This document shows, one piece after another, positions 19,379 through 28,000 of a stretch of 64,000 nucleotides of DNA; within the stretch, counting starts at the first letter, position 1; the number at the start of each line of letters is the position of its first letter. The notes beneath the pieces are model-generated. The model had not been told where the DNA came from. It did not search any database and saw only the letters and a program-made list of their open reading frames with translations. The DNA comes from Leptospirales bacterium (GTDB lineage Bacteria > Spirochaetota > Leptospiria > Leptospirales > Leptospiraceae). A program made the translations under genes and the position numbers. The stretch spans positions 62,001 through 126,000 of the forward strand of contig JAAFIR010000008.1 of the NCBI GenBank assembly GCA_013297885.1, given 5' to 3'.

Positions 19379-20401
19379 ATGAAATTATTAATCTTATTTA
19401 TTTTATTACCACAAATTTTATTCTCACAAGAAGTAGAAAAAAAAGTGGAACCTACACCTCGAAGGTTTAATCTCAATTTAAAAAACATGAATTATACTTA
19501 TTTTCCAGCTGAATATTATGAATTTAAAGAATCAACTTTTTCTCAAATTAGAAATTCAGGTGGATTAAAAAACAACTCAAAAAACTTATTTCCAATGAGT
19601 TTAACTTATCATCATAAAGAGTGGAATTTATTTACTGAACTAAGTTATTTTCAAGCCACATTTGCAAATATGTATTATAATCAATATTCTCTTCCCAGTT
19701 ATGCCACATATACCAGTTATAGCACAAATAACCCTTATCGATGGGAAGATAGTATTTTAAGAAACACAAAAAGAGAAGAAACCAAATTAAATTTTTATAC
19801 TTCTAAAGAAATTTCTGAATCCCAAAGTATTTTTTATGGGCTTGGAATTAGAAATATAAATCGGGAAACAAATTCTGAAAGAGGATATTATTTTATTAGC
19901 GGAGATATCATTAATCGTTATCCAGATAATTTTGATAGAGTAAAGTCTTATGGTTTGAATGCATATTTTAAATACCAATTTCAAATGTTTAGTTTTTTAA
20001 AGTTAAAATTATCTTTAGAACCATTTTATACTATTGGTAATAGAAATAGAGATTCAAATATAAATTATAGTGTAAGTAGTTCAAATGCAGGAGTTTCACA
20101 GTCTATATTTTTTAATTACTATAAAGAAAATCAAAGAAATTATTTTTATGGATTTGAAACTGATTTTAGTTTAGCATTTGCTATTGCAGAAAATTTGAAT
20201 CTAAATCTAGGAGTAAATTATATTTACACTAAAATTCGTTATGAAAATAATAAAACCTATCAACTTTATGGCAACACTAATATGAATAGAAATTTTCCTT
20301 ATCTGCTCTTTTTACTTAACCAAGAACTTATTAACAAAGTTCCAAATGAATCCAAAGATCACCTGAGAGGTTTTTATATTGGAATTGATGCAAAGTTTTA
20401 G
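19379..20401 (+). CDS. Predicted outer-membrane beta-barrel protein, paralogue of the previous gene
   Basis: This 340-residue protein begins with a signal peptide (MKLLILFILLPQILFSQE) and ends FYIGIDAKF, again a C-terminal aromatic strand. Segments such as EWNLFTELSYFQATF, TKLNFYTSKEISE and FYGLGIRNI align with the upstream gene. A Tyr/Ser/Asn-rich insertion at about residues 95-125 accounts for most of the extra length. Only nine bases separate the genes, so they are probably co-transcribed. No conserved domain is recognised. Confidence 0.7.
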   Translation: MKLLILFILLPQILFSQEVEKKVEPTPRRFNLNLKNMNYTYFPAEYYEFKESTFSQIRNSGGLKNNSKNLFPMSLTYHHKEWNLFTELSYFQATFANMYYNQYSLPSYATYTSYSTNNPYRWEDSILRNTKREETKLNFYTSKEISESQSIFYGLGIRNINRETNSERGYYFISGDIINRYPDNFDRVKSYGLNAYFKYQFQMFSFLKLKLSLEPFYTIGNRNRDSNINYSVSSSNAGVSQSIFFNYYKENQRNYFYGFETDFSLAFAIAENLNLNLGVNYIYTKIRYENNKTYQLYGNTNMNRNFPYLLFLLNQELINKVPNESKDHLRGFYIGIDAKF

Positions 20402-20520
20402 TATTTCATTGATTTAAAATTTCGTTTGAGCTGCTTGTTGTATTTATTAGTTCTCTCGAAGTTGAGGAATGGATAGAGTTGATAGAAGTAAACTGGATAA
20501 CAAAACCTCTATCATCTAAC

Positions 20521-20657
20521 TAGCGTTAGTGATTGAAGCGGTGTCAAAATTTTTTGTATAAAAAATTTTGACAAGAGCTGAAAGCACGGCTTTTATTTGC
20601 TTTAATAAATATCATTTTTTTAGTTCAAAAACAAATTGAGCAAATAAAAGAACGCCC
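20521..20657 (-). repeat. Family A structured repeat, copy A5
   Basis: Plus-strand order is TAGCGTTAGTGATTGAAGCGG, an inner stem TGTCAAAATTTTTT / AAAAAATTTTGACA, AGAGCTGAAAGCACGG, and an outer stem CTTTTATTTGC / GCAAATAAAAG ending in ACGCCC. The outer arm differs completely from the poly-T arms of other copies yet still pairs, which argues for selection or constraint on structure. The remainder of 20402-20721 holds no gene. Confidence 0.85.
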
Positions 20658-20721
20658 AGATAATTTATAAAAAATTGCTTGATATGATTAAAGCAATATA
20701 TTATTAAATTCTAATATAGTT

Positions 20722-21570
20722 ATGAAAGATGATATTTACAAAGTTGGGATTTTTGAAGATTATAATTTTAGATTTTTAATCACTGATTGTACTAATACTT
20801 ATATTGAAACCATGAAGAGAAATTCTTTGGAACATTCCTCAGCGAACTTGGTTGGTAAATCCATGTTAGCTTCTTTTTTTTTGGCGTTTATGGTGAAAGA
20901 AGGTATAGCAGTAAATTTGCAATTAGAAGGTGATGGTGAAATTGAAAGAGTTATTGCTTATTCAGATAGAATAGGTAGAATGAAAGGGCACACAAAACAT
21001 CGCCAAATTTTAGCTGGTGTTGAAGATGTCACTCTTGGAATTGGGAAAGGTTTTTTTAGAGTCACTCGTTGGGGTGGTTCTCATAAAATTCATCAATCTG
21101 TTACTAAACTTGATAAAATTCCTTTTGAACAAAATTTAATAAATTATATTAACGAGTCGGACCAGTTGGTTTCGTTTGTTTCTTTATATGTTGATCATGA
21201 AAATGAAATTTCAGCAAAAGGAATAATTTTACAGTCATTACCTTTTACAGAACAAAAAGTAATTGATAAATTGATGGATGGAATTTCAAATATTGATTTG
21301 GGCACAAAAGAATTATTTGCAACAGATATCAGTTATACTTTGGATGTTTTGGAAAAAGCATTAGATTCAAAAGCCACAATTCTAGAAGAAGGCAAACCAG
21401 AATTTTATTGTGGTTGTTCTATGCAGAAAATCAAATCAGCAATTGTTTCTATTGGAAGAGATGAAGCTTATTCTATTTTGGAAGAGCAAGGGGAAATAGA
21501 AATGATTTGTGAATTTTGTTCTGAAAAATATGTTTTAGATGCTGAAGAAGTGAGACTTTTATTTATATGA
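20722..21570 (+). CDS. hslO: Hsp33 redox-regulated chaperone
   Basis: Hsp33 is a cytoplasmic holdase switched on by oxidation of a zinc-bound cysteine centre. The 282-residue protein keeps this switch: FYCGCSMQK (CXC) and ICEFCSEKY (CXXC) near the C terminus. The N-terminal core has SSANLVGKSMLASFFLAFMV and the substrate-binding fold with GRMKGHTKH. Length is normal. The end overlaps aroE by four bases (ATGA). Confidence 0.93.
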   Translation: MKDDIYKVGIFEDYNFRFLITDCTNTYIETMKRNSLEHSSANLVGKSMLASFFLAFMVKEGIAVNLQLEGDGEIERVIAYSDRIGRMKGHTKHRQILAGVEDVTLGIGKGFFRVTRWGGSHKIHQSVTKLDKIPFEQNLINYINESDQLVSFVSLYVDHENEISAKGIILQSLPFTEQKVIDKLMDGISNIDLGTKELFATDISYTLDVLEKALDSKATILEEGKPEFYCGCSMQKIKSAIVSIGRDEAYSILEEQGEIEMICEFCSEKYVLDAEEVRLLFI

Positions 21571-22424
21571 ATCGAGATACAAAATTTTTAGGGATACTTG
21601 GATATCCTCTTTCTCACACACTTTCTCCAATTATTCATAATGGATTAATTTCAGAATTTGGAATTAATTATTCATATTTAGTATTAGAAAAAGAAAAACC
21701 TAACAAGAAAATACTCTTGTCAAACGATAGTATTTCTTTTAAAGGATTATCTGTAACAATCCCATATAAAGAATGGGCATATAAAAATTCAGATTTCCAA
21801 GATGAAGCTTCCAAGTTAATGAAATCCTCCAATACATTAATTTCTCAAAACGGAAAAATCTATGCTTATAACACAGATGGGCTTGGAGCTGTTACTGCTA
21901 TTAAAGAATATTTTCCTGCTACACTTAAAGAGAAAGATATTTTGATTTTGGGTTCTGGGGGTTCCGCAAGAGGTATCGCCTATTCACTGTTAAACGAAAA
22001 ATCAGATTCTACCAAAATTTGTATTTCAGCTAGAAACAAAATTACATCAAACAAGATGATTAAAGATTTGGAAAAAATAAAAAAACACCAAACTTATTTT
22101 GTTCCACTTTCTGAAATTCAAAAACATAAAGAAAAATTTTCTTTAATCATAAACACAACTCCAGTGGGCATGAAAGGTAGAGAAGATTCTCAGATTTTAA
22201 ATAAAGATTTTTTTTCAAAAGAAAATATTTTATTTGATATTGTTTATAATCCAATTGAAACAGAGCTAGTAAAAATAGCAAAATCTAAAGGAACAAAAAT
22301 TATTCCCGGATATGAAATGTTAATTTACCAAGCTATGGAACAATTTTTTTTATTTACCGGAATTAGAGTAAACGAAAAACAAATTGAAAAAGTTAGGAAC
22401 TGGGTTGTAAAAAAATTAAGCTAA
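21567..22424 (+). CDS. aroE: Shikimate dehydrogenase
   Basis: AroE reduces 3-dehydroshikimate with NADPH in aromatic amino acid synthesis. The 285 residues begin with the substrate motif [16 protein letters not shown], contain the catalytic lysine in [11 protein letters not shown], the NADP-binding loop [16 protein letters not shown], and the C-terminal [18 protein letters not shown]. It is coupled to hslO upstream and converges with the transketolase gene, their ends overlapping by nine bases. Confidence 0.95.
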   Translation: MNRDTKFLGILGYPLSHTLSPIIHNGLISEFGINYSYLVLEKEKPNKKILLSNDSISFKGLSVTIPYKEWAYKNSDFQDEASKLMKSSNTLISQNGKIYAYNTDGLGAVTAIKEYFPATLKEKDILILGSGGSARGIAYSLLNEKSDSTKICISARNKITSNKMIKDLEKIKKHQTYFVPLSEIQKHKEKFSLIINTTPVGMKGREDSQILNKDFFSKENILFDIVYNPIETELVKIAKSKGTKIIPGYEMLIYQAMEQFFLFTGIRVNEKQIEKVRNWVVKKLS

Positions 22425-23219
22425 TTCTAAAAGTGCTTGTTTTTCTTGTTCAGCATTTGGAAATGTTCCATGCCATTCAGCTTTATTTTCCATATAAGAA
22501 ACACCTTTACCAATTACTGTTCTAAACAAAATTAATGTAGGGGAGCCTTTATGTTTTTCTGCTTTAGCAAATGATTCCAAAATTTGATTCATATCATGTC
22601 CGTCTGCTTCAATCAAATTCCAACCAAACATTTCAAATTTTTTTCCTAAAGGTTCTAGTCTCATGACTTCTTCAGTGTTTCCATCAATTTGAATAAAATT
22701 TCTATCCATAAATGCAACTAGGTTGTCTAGTTTAAAATGAACTGCTGATTGTGCTGCTTCCCAAGTCATTCCTTCACCACATTCTCCATCTGAAATACAA
22801 GCATAAACTTTATTGGTTTTATTTTGGTGTCTTAAGCCAAGTGCAATACCTGTTGCAAGTGAAAGTCCTTGACCAAGGGAGCCAGAAGAAGTTTCAAGAC
22901 CTTCCATATAACGAGTAGATGGATGACCTTGTAGTTTGGAATTGATATTTCTAAAAGTTTTTAAATCTTCTATAGGAAAATATCCTGATAGAGCCATTGA
23001 GGCATAACGAACAGCACAAACATGTCCATTTGATAGAATGAGCCTATCTCTTTCTTCCCAGTTTGGGTTTTTTGGATCATGTTTTAAGATTTTAAAATAA
23101 AGTGCTGCATAAATATCTGCAAGTCCAAGTGGTCCACCTGGATGACCAGATTTTGCTGCGGCAACCATTTTGATAACTTCTCTTCTAATTTGTTTTGCTT
23201 TTAATTTTAATTCTTCCAT
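22416..23219 (-). CDS. Transketolase, N-terminal (thiamine diphosphate-binding) half
   Basis: This is the PP/N-terminal half of a split transketolase, which moves two-carbon units between sugar phosphates. Motifs are [55 protein letters not shown] and the cofactor-binding [14 protein letters not shown] with [11 protein letters not shown]. Such halves normally lie beside a C-terminal half; none is visible here, so the partner must be encoded elsewhere. I start at ATG 23219 ([10 protein letters not shown]); an upstream TTG at 23237 is possible but would overlap the preceding gene. Confidence 0.92.
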   Translation of the reverse strand: MEELKLKAKQIRREVIKMVAAAKSGHPGGPLGLADIYAALYFKILKHDPKNPNWEERDRLILSNGHVCAVRYASMALSGYFPIEDLKTFRNINSKLQGHPSTRYMEGLETSSGSLGQGLSLATGIALGLRHQNKTNKVYACISDGECGEGMTWEAAQSAVHFKLDNLVAFMDRNFIQIDGNTEEVMRLEPLGKKFEMFGWNLIEADGHDMNQILESFAKAEKHKGSPTLILFRTVIGKGVSYMENKAEWHGTFPNAEQEKQALLELA

Positions 23220-23223
23220 TTGC

Positions 23224-23652
23224 TTACCTGCTTCCAAAAATAAATAATCCTGATATATAAACTGCTGTATAAATTGGTAGAAAGAAATAATGTATTTTTT
23301 TATGAATTTCTTTTTTACGAATAATTCCTGTAATTGCCATTGCTAACATTAAAATTAAACTAAGTGTAGCAAATGCTCGATGAATGTGAACAATCTCAAT
23401 AGGGACTTTCGGATAGATTCCTGCAATTTCGATTCCATCTAAAATATATTTATGTGTTAGTAAAAAAATAGATGTACCTAGGTTTGAAATAACACCTAGA
23501 ATATTTATCTGTTTATGTAATAAATTGTTTTTAATTCTAAAATAGTATCCAGTATAAAAACATAAAATGGAAAAAGTCATCCCAGTATTTATGATTAATA
23601 AAGCCATGTTGTCATGAAATAAAACATTCACTTTTTTTCTATTCAGTTTCAT
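23224..23652 (-). CDS. Four-helix membrane protein with conserved histidines (DUF420/cytochrome b561-like)
   Basis: The 142-residue protein has four hydrophobic segments with histidines at their edges: [46 protein letters not shown] and [13 protein letters not shown]. Paired histidines on neighbouring helices suggest heme binding or a DUF420-like role in respiratory complex assembly. This is an inference from pattern, not a firm family match. It is the upstream gene of the transketolase half, four bases apart. Confidence 0.6.
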   Translation of the reverse strand: MKLNRKKVNVLFHDNMALLIINTGMTFSILCFYTGYYFRIKNNLLHKQINILGVISNLGTSIFLLTHKYILDGIEIAGIYPKVPIEIVHIHRAFATLSLILMLAMAITGIIRKKEIHKKIHYFFLPIYTAVYISGLFIFGSR

Positions 23653-23701
23653 AATTTTTAACTTGCACTTTTAGATATTGGAAAAATGATGACTTTAACC
23701 T

Positions 23702-23774
23702 GCTGCTATAGCTCAATTGGTAGAGCAGCTGATTTGTAATCAGCCGGTTGGGGGTTCAATTCCCTTTGGCAGCT
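23702..23774 (+). tRNA. tRNA-Thr(UGU)
   Basis: Acceptor arms GCTGCTA and TGGCAGC pair with one G-U. The anticodon loop TTTGTAA between CTGA and TCAG carries TGT. The T-loop is TTCAATT. CCA is not encoded. It is followed 76 bases on by tRNA-Tyr, probably in one transcript. Confidence 0.95.
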
Positions 23775-23850
23775 AGGTCATTATTAGCATTTAGATTCTT
23801 CTTCTTGGAGACCTCAAATTCCTAACTACTAATAAGTTACCTCTTTTTAA

Positions 23851-23932
23851 GGGTAGGTACTCAAGTGGCCAACGAGATCAGACTGTAAATCTGCCGGCTC
23901 CGCCTTCGGAGGTTCGAATCCTCCCCTGCCCA
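23851..23932 (+). tRNA. tRNA-Tyr(GUA)
   Basis: Acceptor arms GGGTAGG and CCTGCCC pair with one U-G. The anticodon loop CTGTAAA carries GTA, and a long class II variable arm (GCCGGCTCCGCCTTCGGA) is present as expected for bacterial tyrosine tRNA. The T-loop is TTCGAAT. CCA is not encoded. Its last bases plus flank are repeated at 24256-24270. Confidence 0.95.
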
Positions 23933-24270
23933 ATAAAAATTACTATTATTCAAATTTTCTGGAGAATTCGAATAGAACTTTCTGTTCTGAAAATGACACA
24001 CACCTTGTGTCATTCAGATGCGAAGCACGCTAGTTTTGTAAGCTGCTGATGCTGAACAAAGAAAGTGAGGGGGTCGATGGAACGAGGCAGGAAGCCGAGT
24101 GCATGGTGACCGAATCTTTGTAATTAAGTCCAATAAAACTTTTAAGTTGGTTTCTAAAATTATGTTTTTAAATTTGTTTCACAAATTTAGCGGTTGTCTT
24201 CACGGCTTACACCTAATTCCGTTAACCTCGAACTTCGTTCTGTCGTTCTGAGGTTCCCTGCCCAATAAAA
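23924..24270. mobile_element. Short insert bounded by a 15-base copy of the tRNA-Tyr 3' end
   Basis: The 15 bases CCCTGCCCAATAAAA at 23924-23938 (the last bases of tRNA-Tyr plus flank) recur exactly at 24256-24270. The 317 bases between contain no gene. They hold a hairpin ATGACACA / TGTGTCAT at about 23993-24013, a GC-richer stretch (GTGAGGGGGTCGATGG) at 24067-24082, and an imperfect inverted repeat CCTCGAAC / GTTCTGAGG at about 24226-24253. A duplicated tRNA end is what site-specific integrases leave, so this may be the scar of an excised or decayed element. No integrase is present. Confidence 0.45.
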
Positions 24271-24272
24271 TT

Positions 24273-25025
24273 TTATTCCATTAACATTGTATCTTTTAGA
24301 TGAATTCCTGTGAGCTGTAAAGCATTTGCCTGATCCAAAATAAACTTAGATTTTTTTGCAGCTTCAAAATAATTTAGTCCAAGTTTTCTAACATTGGAAA
24401 TACAATTTCTTTCACTATCTTTTCTACCAAGTTTTGGTTTATAAGTAATATAAATTCCCATGCTGTCTGGACTTGAAAGTCCAGGTCTTTCTCCAATTAA
24501 TATCATAGAAATTTTTGGAGAAAGAATTTCACCAATATGGTCAACAATACCAACTCTTGCCTGCTCTACAATTAAAATTGGTGTACAGTTTGTTTCTGGA
24601 CTTAGTAATTTTAAAAATTCATTTAAGAATAAAGAAGCATTTTCACTAATTCCTTGTGCTGATAAACCATCTCCGATGATAATACATAAATCTTTTTTAT
24701 TAAATTCTTCTTGATTTAGTTTTTGAATAGATTCATCATTTAATTTTCTTCCAAGATCAGGTTTTTTTAAATAAACAATTCTGTTTGGAGCTTCGGAATG
24801 AAGTAAAATTGTTTTCTGGTTTAGATTTGAAATTTGTTGTTCTAAAATATTTATGTTTAGTTTTGAATAAACTGCGTCTCTTGCTTTTGCATGAGCCAAT
24901 TGGAATTCTAAAATTTCTTTTGTTGGGAGAGAACTTCCAGCTCTTCCGAGAGAAATTCTAGCATCAGTAAAAAATTTTAACTCTTCCCAGTTATTTGAAA
25001 TAATGTTTCTATTTTTTTGTTCCAT
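24273..25025 (-). CDS. eutC: Ethanolamine ammonia-lyase small subunit
   Basis: EutC is the small subunit of the adenosylcobalamin-dependent enzyme that splits ethanolamine into acetaldehyde and ammonia. The protein shows TDARISLGRAGSSLPTKEIL, FQLAHAKARDAVYS, IIGDGLSAQGI, ILIVEQARVGIVDHIGE and LIGERPGLSSPDSMGIYITY, all in family order. I start at ATG 25025 (MEQKNRNI), which overlaps the end of eutB by 49 bases; a longer frame upstream lacks homology. Length (250 residues) is normal. Confidence 0.93.
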   Translation of the reverse strand: MEQKNRNIISNNWEELKFFTDARISLGRAGSSLPTKEILEFQLAHAKARDAVYSKLNINILEQQISNLNQKTILLHSEAPNRIVYLKKPDLGRKLNDESIQKLNQEEFNKKDLCIIIGDGLSAQGISENASLFLNEFLKLLSPETNCTPILIVEQARVGIVDHIGEILSPKISMILIGERPGLSSPDSMGIYITYKPKLGRKDSERNCISNVRKLGLNYFEAAKKSKFILDQANALQLTGIHLKDTMLME

Positions 25026-26371
25026 AAAATTTCTTTTTTTCCTTTTGGAAATCCTTTCTTCAAAATTTCCATTTCTTCTAGCCAAACTTCAAACTCTGGA
25101 GCTGGTTTTAGTCCAAGCAAATTTCTGACATATACTGCATCATGAAAAGATGTACTTTGGTAATTTAGCATTATATCATCAGCTCCAGGAATTCCCATGA
25201 TATAAGTGCAACCAGCTGCTCCAAGCAAAGTCAAAAGTGAATCCATGTCATCTCCATCTGCTTCAGCATGATTTGTATAACAAATATCACAGCCCATCGG
25301 AAGTCCCAGAAGTTTTCCACAAAAATGATCTTCTAGTCCCGCCCTAGTAATTTGTTTTCCATTGTACAAATATTCTGGTCCAATAAAACCAACTACTGTG
25401 TTTACAAGCAGTGGAAAAAATTCTTTTGCAACAGCATAAGCTCTCACTTCACAAGTTTGTTGATCCACTGAGTGATGAGCTTCAGCAGAAAGAGAAGAGC
25501 CTTGTCCTGTTTCAAAATACATTACATTTTTTCCAATAGTTCCGCGGTTTAAAGAAAGTGCAGCTTCATATCCTTCTTTTAGAATAGAAAGACTAACACC
25601 AAAACCAGAATTTGTTTTTTCAGTTCCACCAATTGATTGAAAAAGTAAATCAACAGGAGTTTTTTTTTCAATGAGATCAATTCCAGTTGTGATATGATTT
25701 AACACACAAGTCTGTGTTGGAATAGAGTAGGTCTCTCGAACAAAATCTAGTGTTTGTAAAATTTCATATAGTTTATTAAAATTTTCAGTAACAGGATTTA
25801 CTCCGATAACGGCATCTCCTGCTCCATAAAGAAGTCCATCAATTGTGCTTGCTAAAATTCCTTTTACATCATCTGTTGGGTGATTTGGTTGAAGCCTCAC
25901 AGAAAGTCTATTTTTTAATCCAATTGTATTTCTAAATTTTGTGATAACTTCAATTTTTTTTGCAACTGAAATTAGATCAGAAAGTCTCATCAATTTTGAA
26001 ACTGCTGAAACCATTTCAGGGATTAAGCCAGACCGAATTTCAGAAATTTTTTTGTTAGTTGTTTTTTCATTTAAAAGCCATTCTCTAAATTCGCCCACAG
26101 TAAAACTTGAAATTTGTTTAAATGATTCTTTATTATGGGAATCAAAAATGAGTCTAGTCACTTCATCTTCATCATATGGAATAATTTCTTCTTTTAAAAA
26201 TTGTGAAAGTGGTAAATCAGCTAACACTAATTTTGCGGCAATTCTTTCTTCCTCAGTTTCTGAAGCAATCCCTGCAAGTTCATCTCCTGATTTAAGCGGA
26301 CTAGCTTTTGCTAAAAGTGTTTTTAAATTATAAAAATCATAAGTTCGATTGGATAAATTAATTTTGTACAT
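24977..26371 (-). CDS. eutB: Ethanolamine ammonia-lyase large subunit
   Basis: EutB is the catalytic barrel subunit that binds adenosylcobalamin and ethanolamine. The 464 residues match the family closely: NTIGLKNRLSVRLQPNHPTD, GVNPVTENFNKLYEIL, YFETGQGSSLSAEAHHSVDQ, NTVVGFIGPEYLYNGKQITR, HFCGKLLGLPMGCDICYTNH and GIPGADDIMLNYQSTSFHDA. It overlaps eutC downstream and the permease gene upstream by 14 bases. No eutA reactivase, eutH, regulator or microcompartment shell genes are present, so the pathway is the minimal shell-less type. Confidence 0.96.
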   Translation of the reverse strand: MYKINLSNRTYDFYNLKTLLAKASPLKSGDELAGIASETEEERIAAKLVLADLPLSQFLKEEIIPYDEDEVTRLIFDSHNKESFKQISSFTVGEFREWLLNEKTTNKKISEIRSGLIPEMVSAVSKLMRLSDLISVAKKIEVITKFRNTIGLKNRLSVRLQPNHPTDDVKGILASTIDGLLYGAGDAVIGVNPVTENFNKLYEILQTLDFVRETYSIPTQTCVLNHITTGIDLIEKKTPVDLLFQSIGGTEKTNSGFGVSLSILKEGYEAALSLNRGTIGKNVMYFETGQGSSLSAEAHHSVDQQTCEVRAYAVAKEFFPLLVNTVVGFIGPEYLYNGKQITRAGLEDHFCGKLLGLPMGCDICYTNHAEADGDDMDSLLTLLGAAGCTYIMGIPGADDIMLNYQSTSFHDAVYVRNLLGLKPAPEFEVWLEEMEILKKGFPKGKKEILWNKKIETLFQITGKS

Positions 26372-27656
26372 TTGTTTCTCTTTTATTTAATATTAAAAAT
26401 AATACTAAACTAATTACAAACAAAGTAAAAAATATTAAAGATGGAATTGGATAAATAGAAATCACAGAAATTAAACATATTACTGCAAGCACCAAAGCAA
26501 GTGCAGGAAAAAATGGATACAATGGAGCTTTAAATGGTCTTTCTAATTCTGGTTCTTTTTTTCTTAAAACAAATAAACTAATCATACTTATAATGTACAT
26601 TAAAATTGCACCAAGAACAGAAATTGTAATCATGATGTCTGTTTTACCTGTTAAAATACAAACTACTCCAATGAGACTTCCAGTGATGCAAGCATTTTTT
26701 GGAACACCTGTTCGCTCATCTATTTTGGATAAAAATTCTGGCAAAAAGTTTTCTCTTGCAACTGCGTAAATTTGTCTGGTGTATCCAAGCACAATTCCTA
26801 ATAAAGAAGCCATAATTCCGACTAAACCAATTAAACCAAAAATTTTTACAAGTAAGGAATCTTTGCCATATAAAATTTCAAGTGAAACAGCAAGTGGATT
26901 ATCAGACCCTAAAAGTTTGGGTTCCATTTCTAAACCAGTTGTAAAAATCATCACTGAAATTGCAAAAAAAACCAAAGTACCAATTCCTAGACTATAACCA
27001 ATTGGAATATCCCTGGATGGATTTTCTGTTTCTTCTGCTGCCATTGCAACTCCTTCGACAGCTAAATAAAACCAAATTGCAAATGGAATTGCAGAAAACA
27101 TAGATGAAAATTGGAATTCATTTGCTTTTGAAAATAGAATCAAAGGTTTTGAAAATGGATACACAGAAACCAAATAAATTAGAATTCCAATAGAAGCAAT
27201 AATTGTGATAACTAGTTCAAAATTTGCAGTTTGTTTTACACCAAGTAAATTTATAAAAGTAAACATGGCTAAAAAAAATAAAGCCGCATAAGTGGAATTA
27301 ACCGAAGGAAATAAAAATTGAAAATAGGAACCAAGAGCAAATGCAATTGCTGGAGCAGCAAGTAAAAATTCTATCAGTGTAGAAAATGCCGCAACAAAAC
27401 CTCCAAATTTTCCAAGAGCTCTATTTGAATAAGCAAAAGGTCCTCCAGCAGAAGGAATGGAAGTAGAAAGTTCTGTGAAACTAAATGCAAAACTGATATA
27501 AAAAATTGTTACTAGAATTAATGCACAAAAAAAACTAAATGCACCAGATTTATAACCATAGTTCCAACCAAAATAATCTCCTGAAATTACTAGACCAACT
27601 GCAATTGCCCAAAGATGAATTGGCTTTAATGATTTTTTTAATTCTATTTTATCCAT
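26358..27656 (-). CDS. Ethanolamine permease, APC superfamily
   Basis: This 432-residue protein has about 12 hydrophobic segments and the APC transporter opening VISGDYFGWNYGYKSGAF. It also has FTELSTSIPSAGGPFAYSNR and a later EGVAMAAEETENPSRDIPIG stretch. It is the first gene of the eutB-eutC operon and overlaps eutB, so ethanolamine is the likely substrate. It resembles the permeases found beside eutBC in pseudomonads and actinobacteria rather than enteric EutH. No cobalamin riboswitch pattern is visible upstream. Confidence 0.88.
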   Translation of the reverse strand: MDKIELKKSLKPIHLWAIAVGLVISGDYFGWNYGYKSGAFSFFCALILVTIFYISFAFSFTELSTSIPSAGGPFAYSNRALGKFGGFVAAFSTLIEFLLAAPAIAFALGSYFQFLFPSVNSTYAALFFLAMFTFINLLGVKQTANFELVITIIASIGILIYLVSVYPFSKPLILFSKANEFQFSSMFSAIPFAIWFYLAVEGVAMAAEETENPSRDIPIGYSLGIGTLVFFAISVMIFTTGLEMEPKLLGSDNPLAVSLEILYGKDSLLVKIFGLIGLVGIMASLLGIVLGYTRQIYAVARENFLPEFLSKIDERTGVPKNACITGSLIGVVCILTGKTDIMITISVLGAILMYIISMISLFVLRKKEPELERPFKAPLYPFFPALALVLAVICLISVISIYPIPSLIFFTLFVISLVLFLILNKRETNVQN

Positions 27657-27724
27657 TTTGAATTTCCTTTTTTTTAATTAAAAATAATAAGAATAATAGA
27701 AAAGAAATTTTTTAATATTTTTTT

Positions 27725-27830
27725 GGCGAATTTTTAATTTGCAAAAACAGGGCTTTTTGCTACTTCTGAAACCTCGTGTTAAAAAACGAGACTTTAAACA
27801 CTTCGCTTTGCTAATTTTTTTTCGCAAGGG
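27725..27830 (+). repeat. Family A structured repeat, copy A6 (diverged)
   Basis: A weaker copy: GGCGAA, outer hairpin TTTTT-aattt-GCAAAAA, then GGGCTTTTTGCTACTTCTGA, a short stem CTCGT / ACGAG, and CACTTCGCTTTGCTAATTT. The block order is kept but the second conserved block has lost GCTTCAATC. The surrounding gap 27657-28000 is otherwise A/T-rich with no gene; it lies between two minus-strand genes. Confidence 0.5.
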
Positions 27831-28000
27831 TTGAGAAATTTTTTTATTTTTAGAAAATTTTTTTTCAAAATAAAATTCTAGTTTTAATTTTTTTTAAAAG
27901 ATTTTTTCTAATAATTAAATCTTTGATTAACAGTCATAAAAATTAATTTAAAATTAGTATTTATTTTTCTAACAAAATTTATTATTAAAAAAATTACTCA

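Noticed and set aside
27657-28000. Cobalamin riboswitch before the ethanolamine operon
   Set aside because: No B12-box-like sequence is visible; the gap holds a diverged family A copy and A/T-rich DNA.
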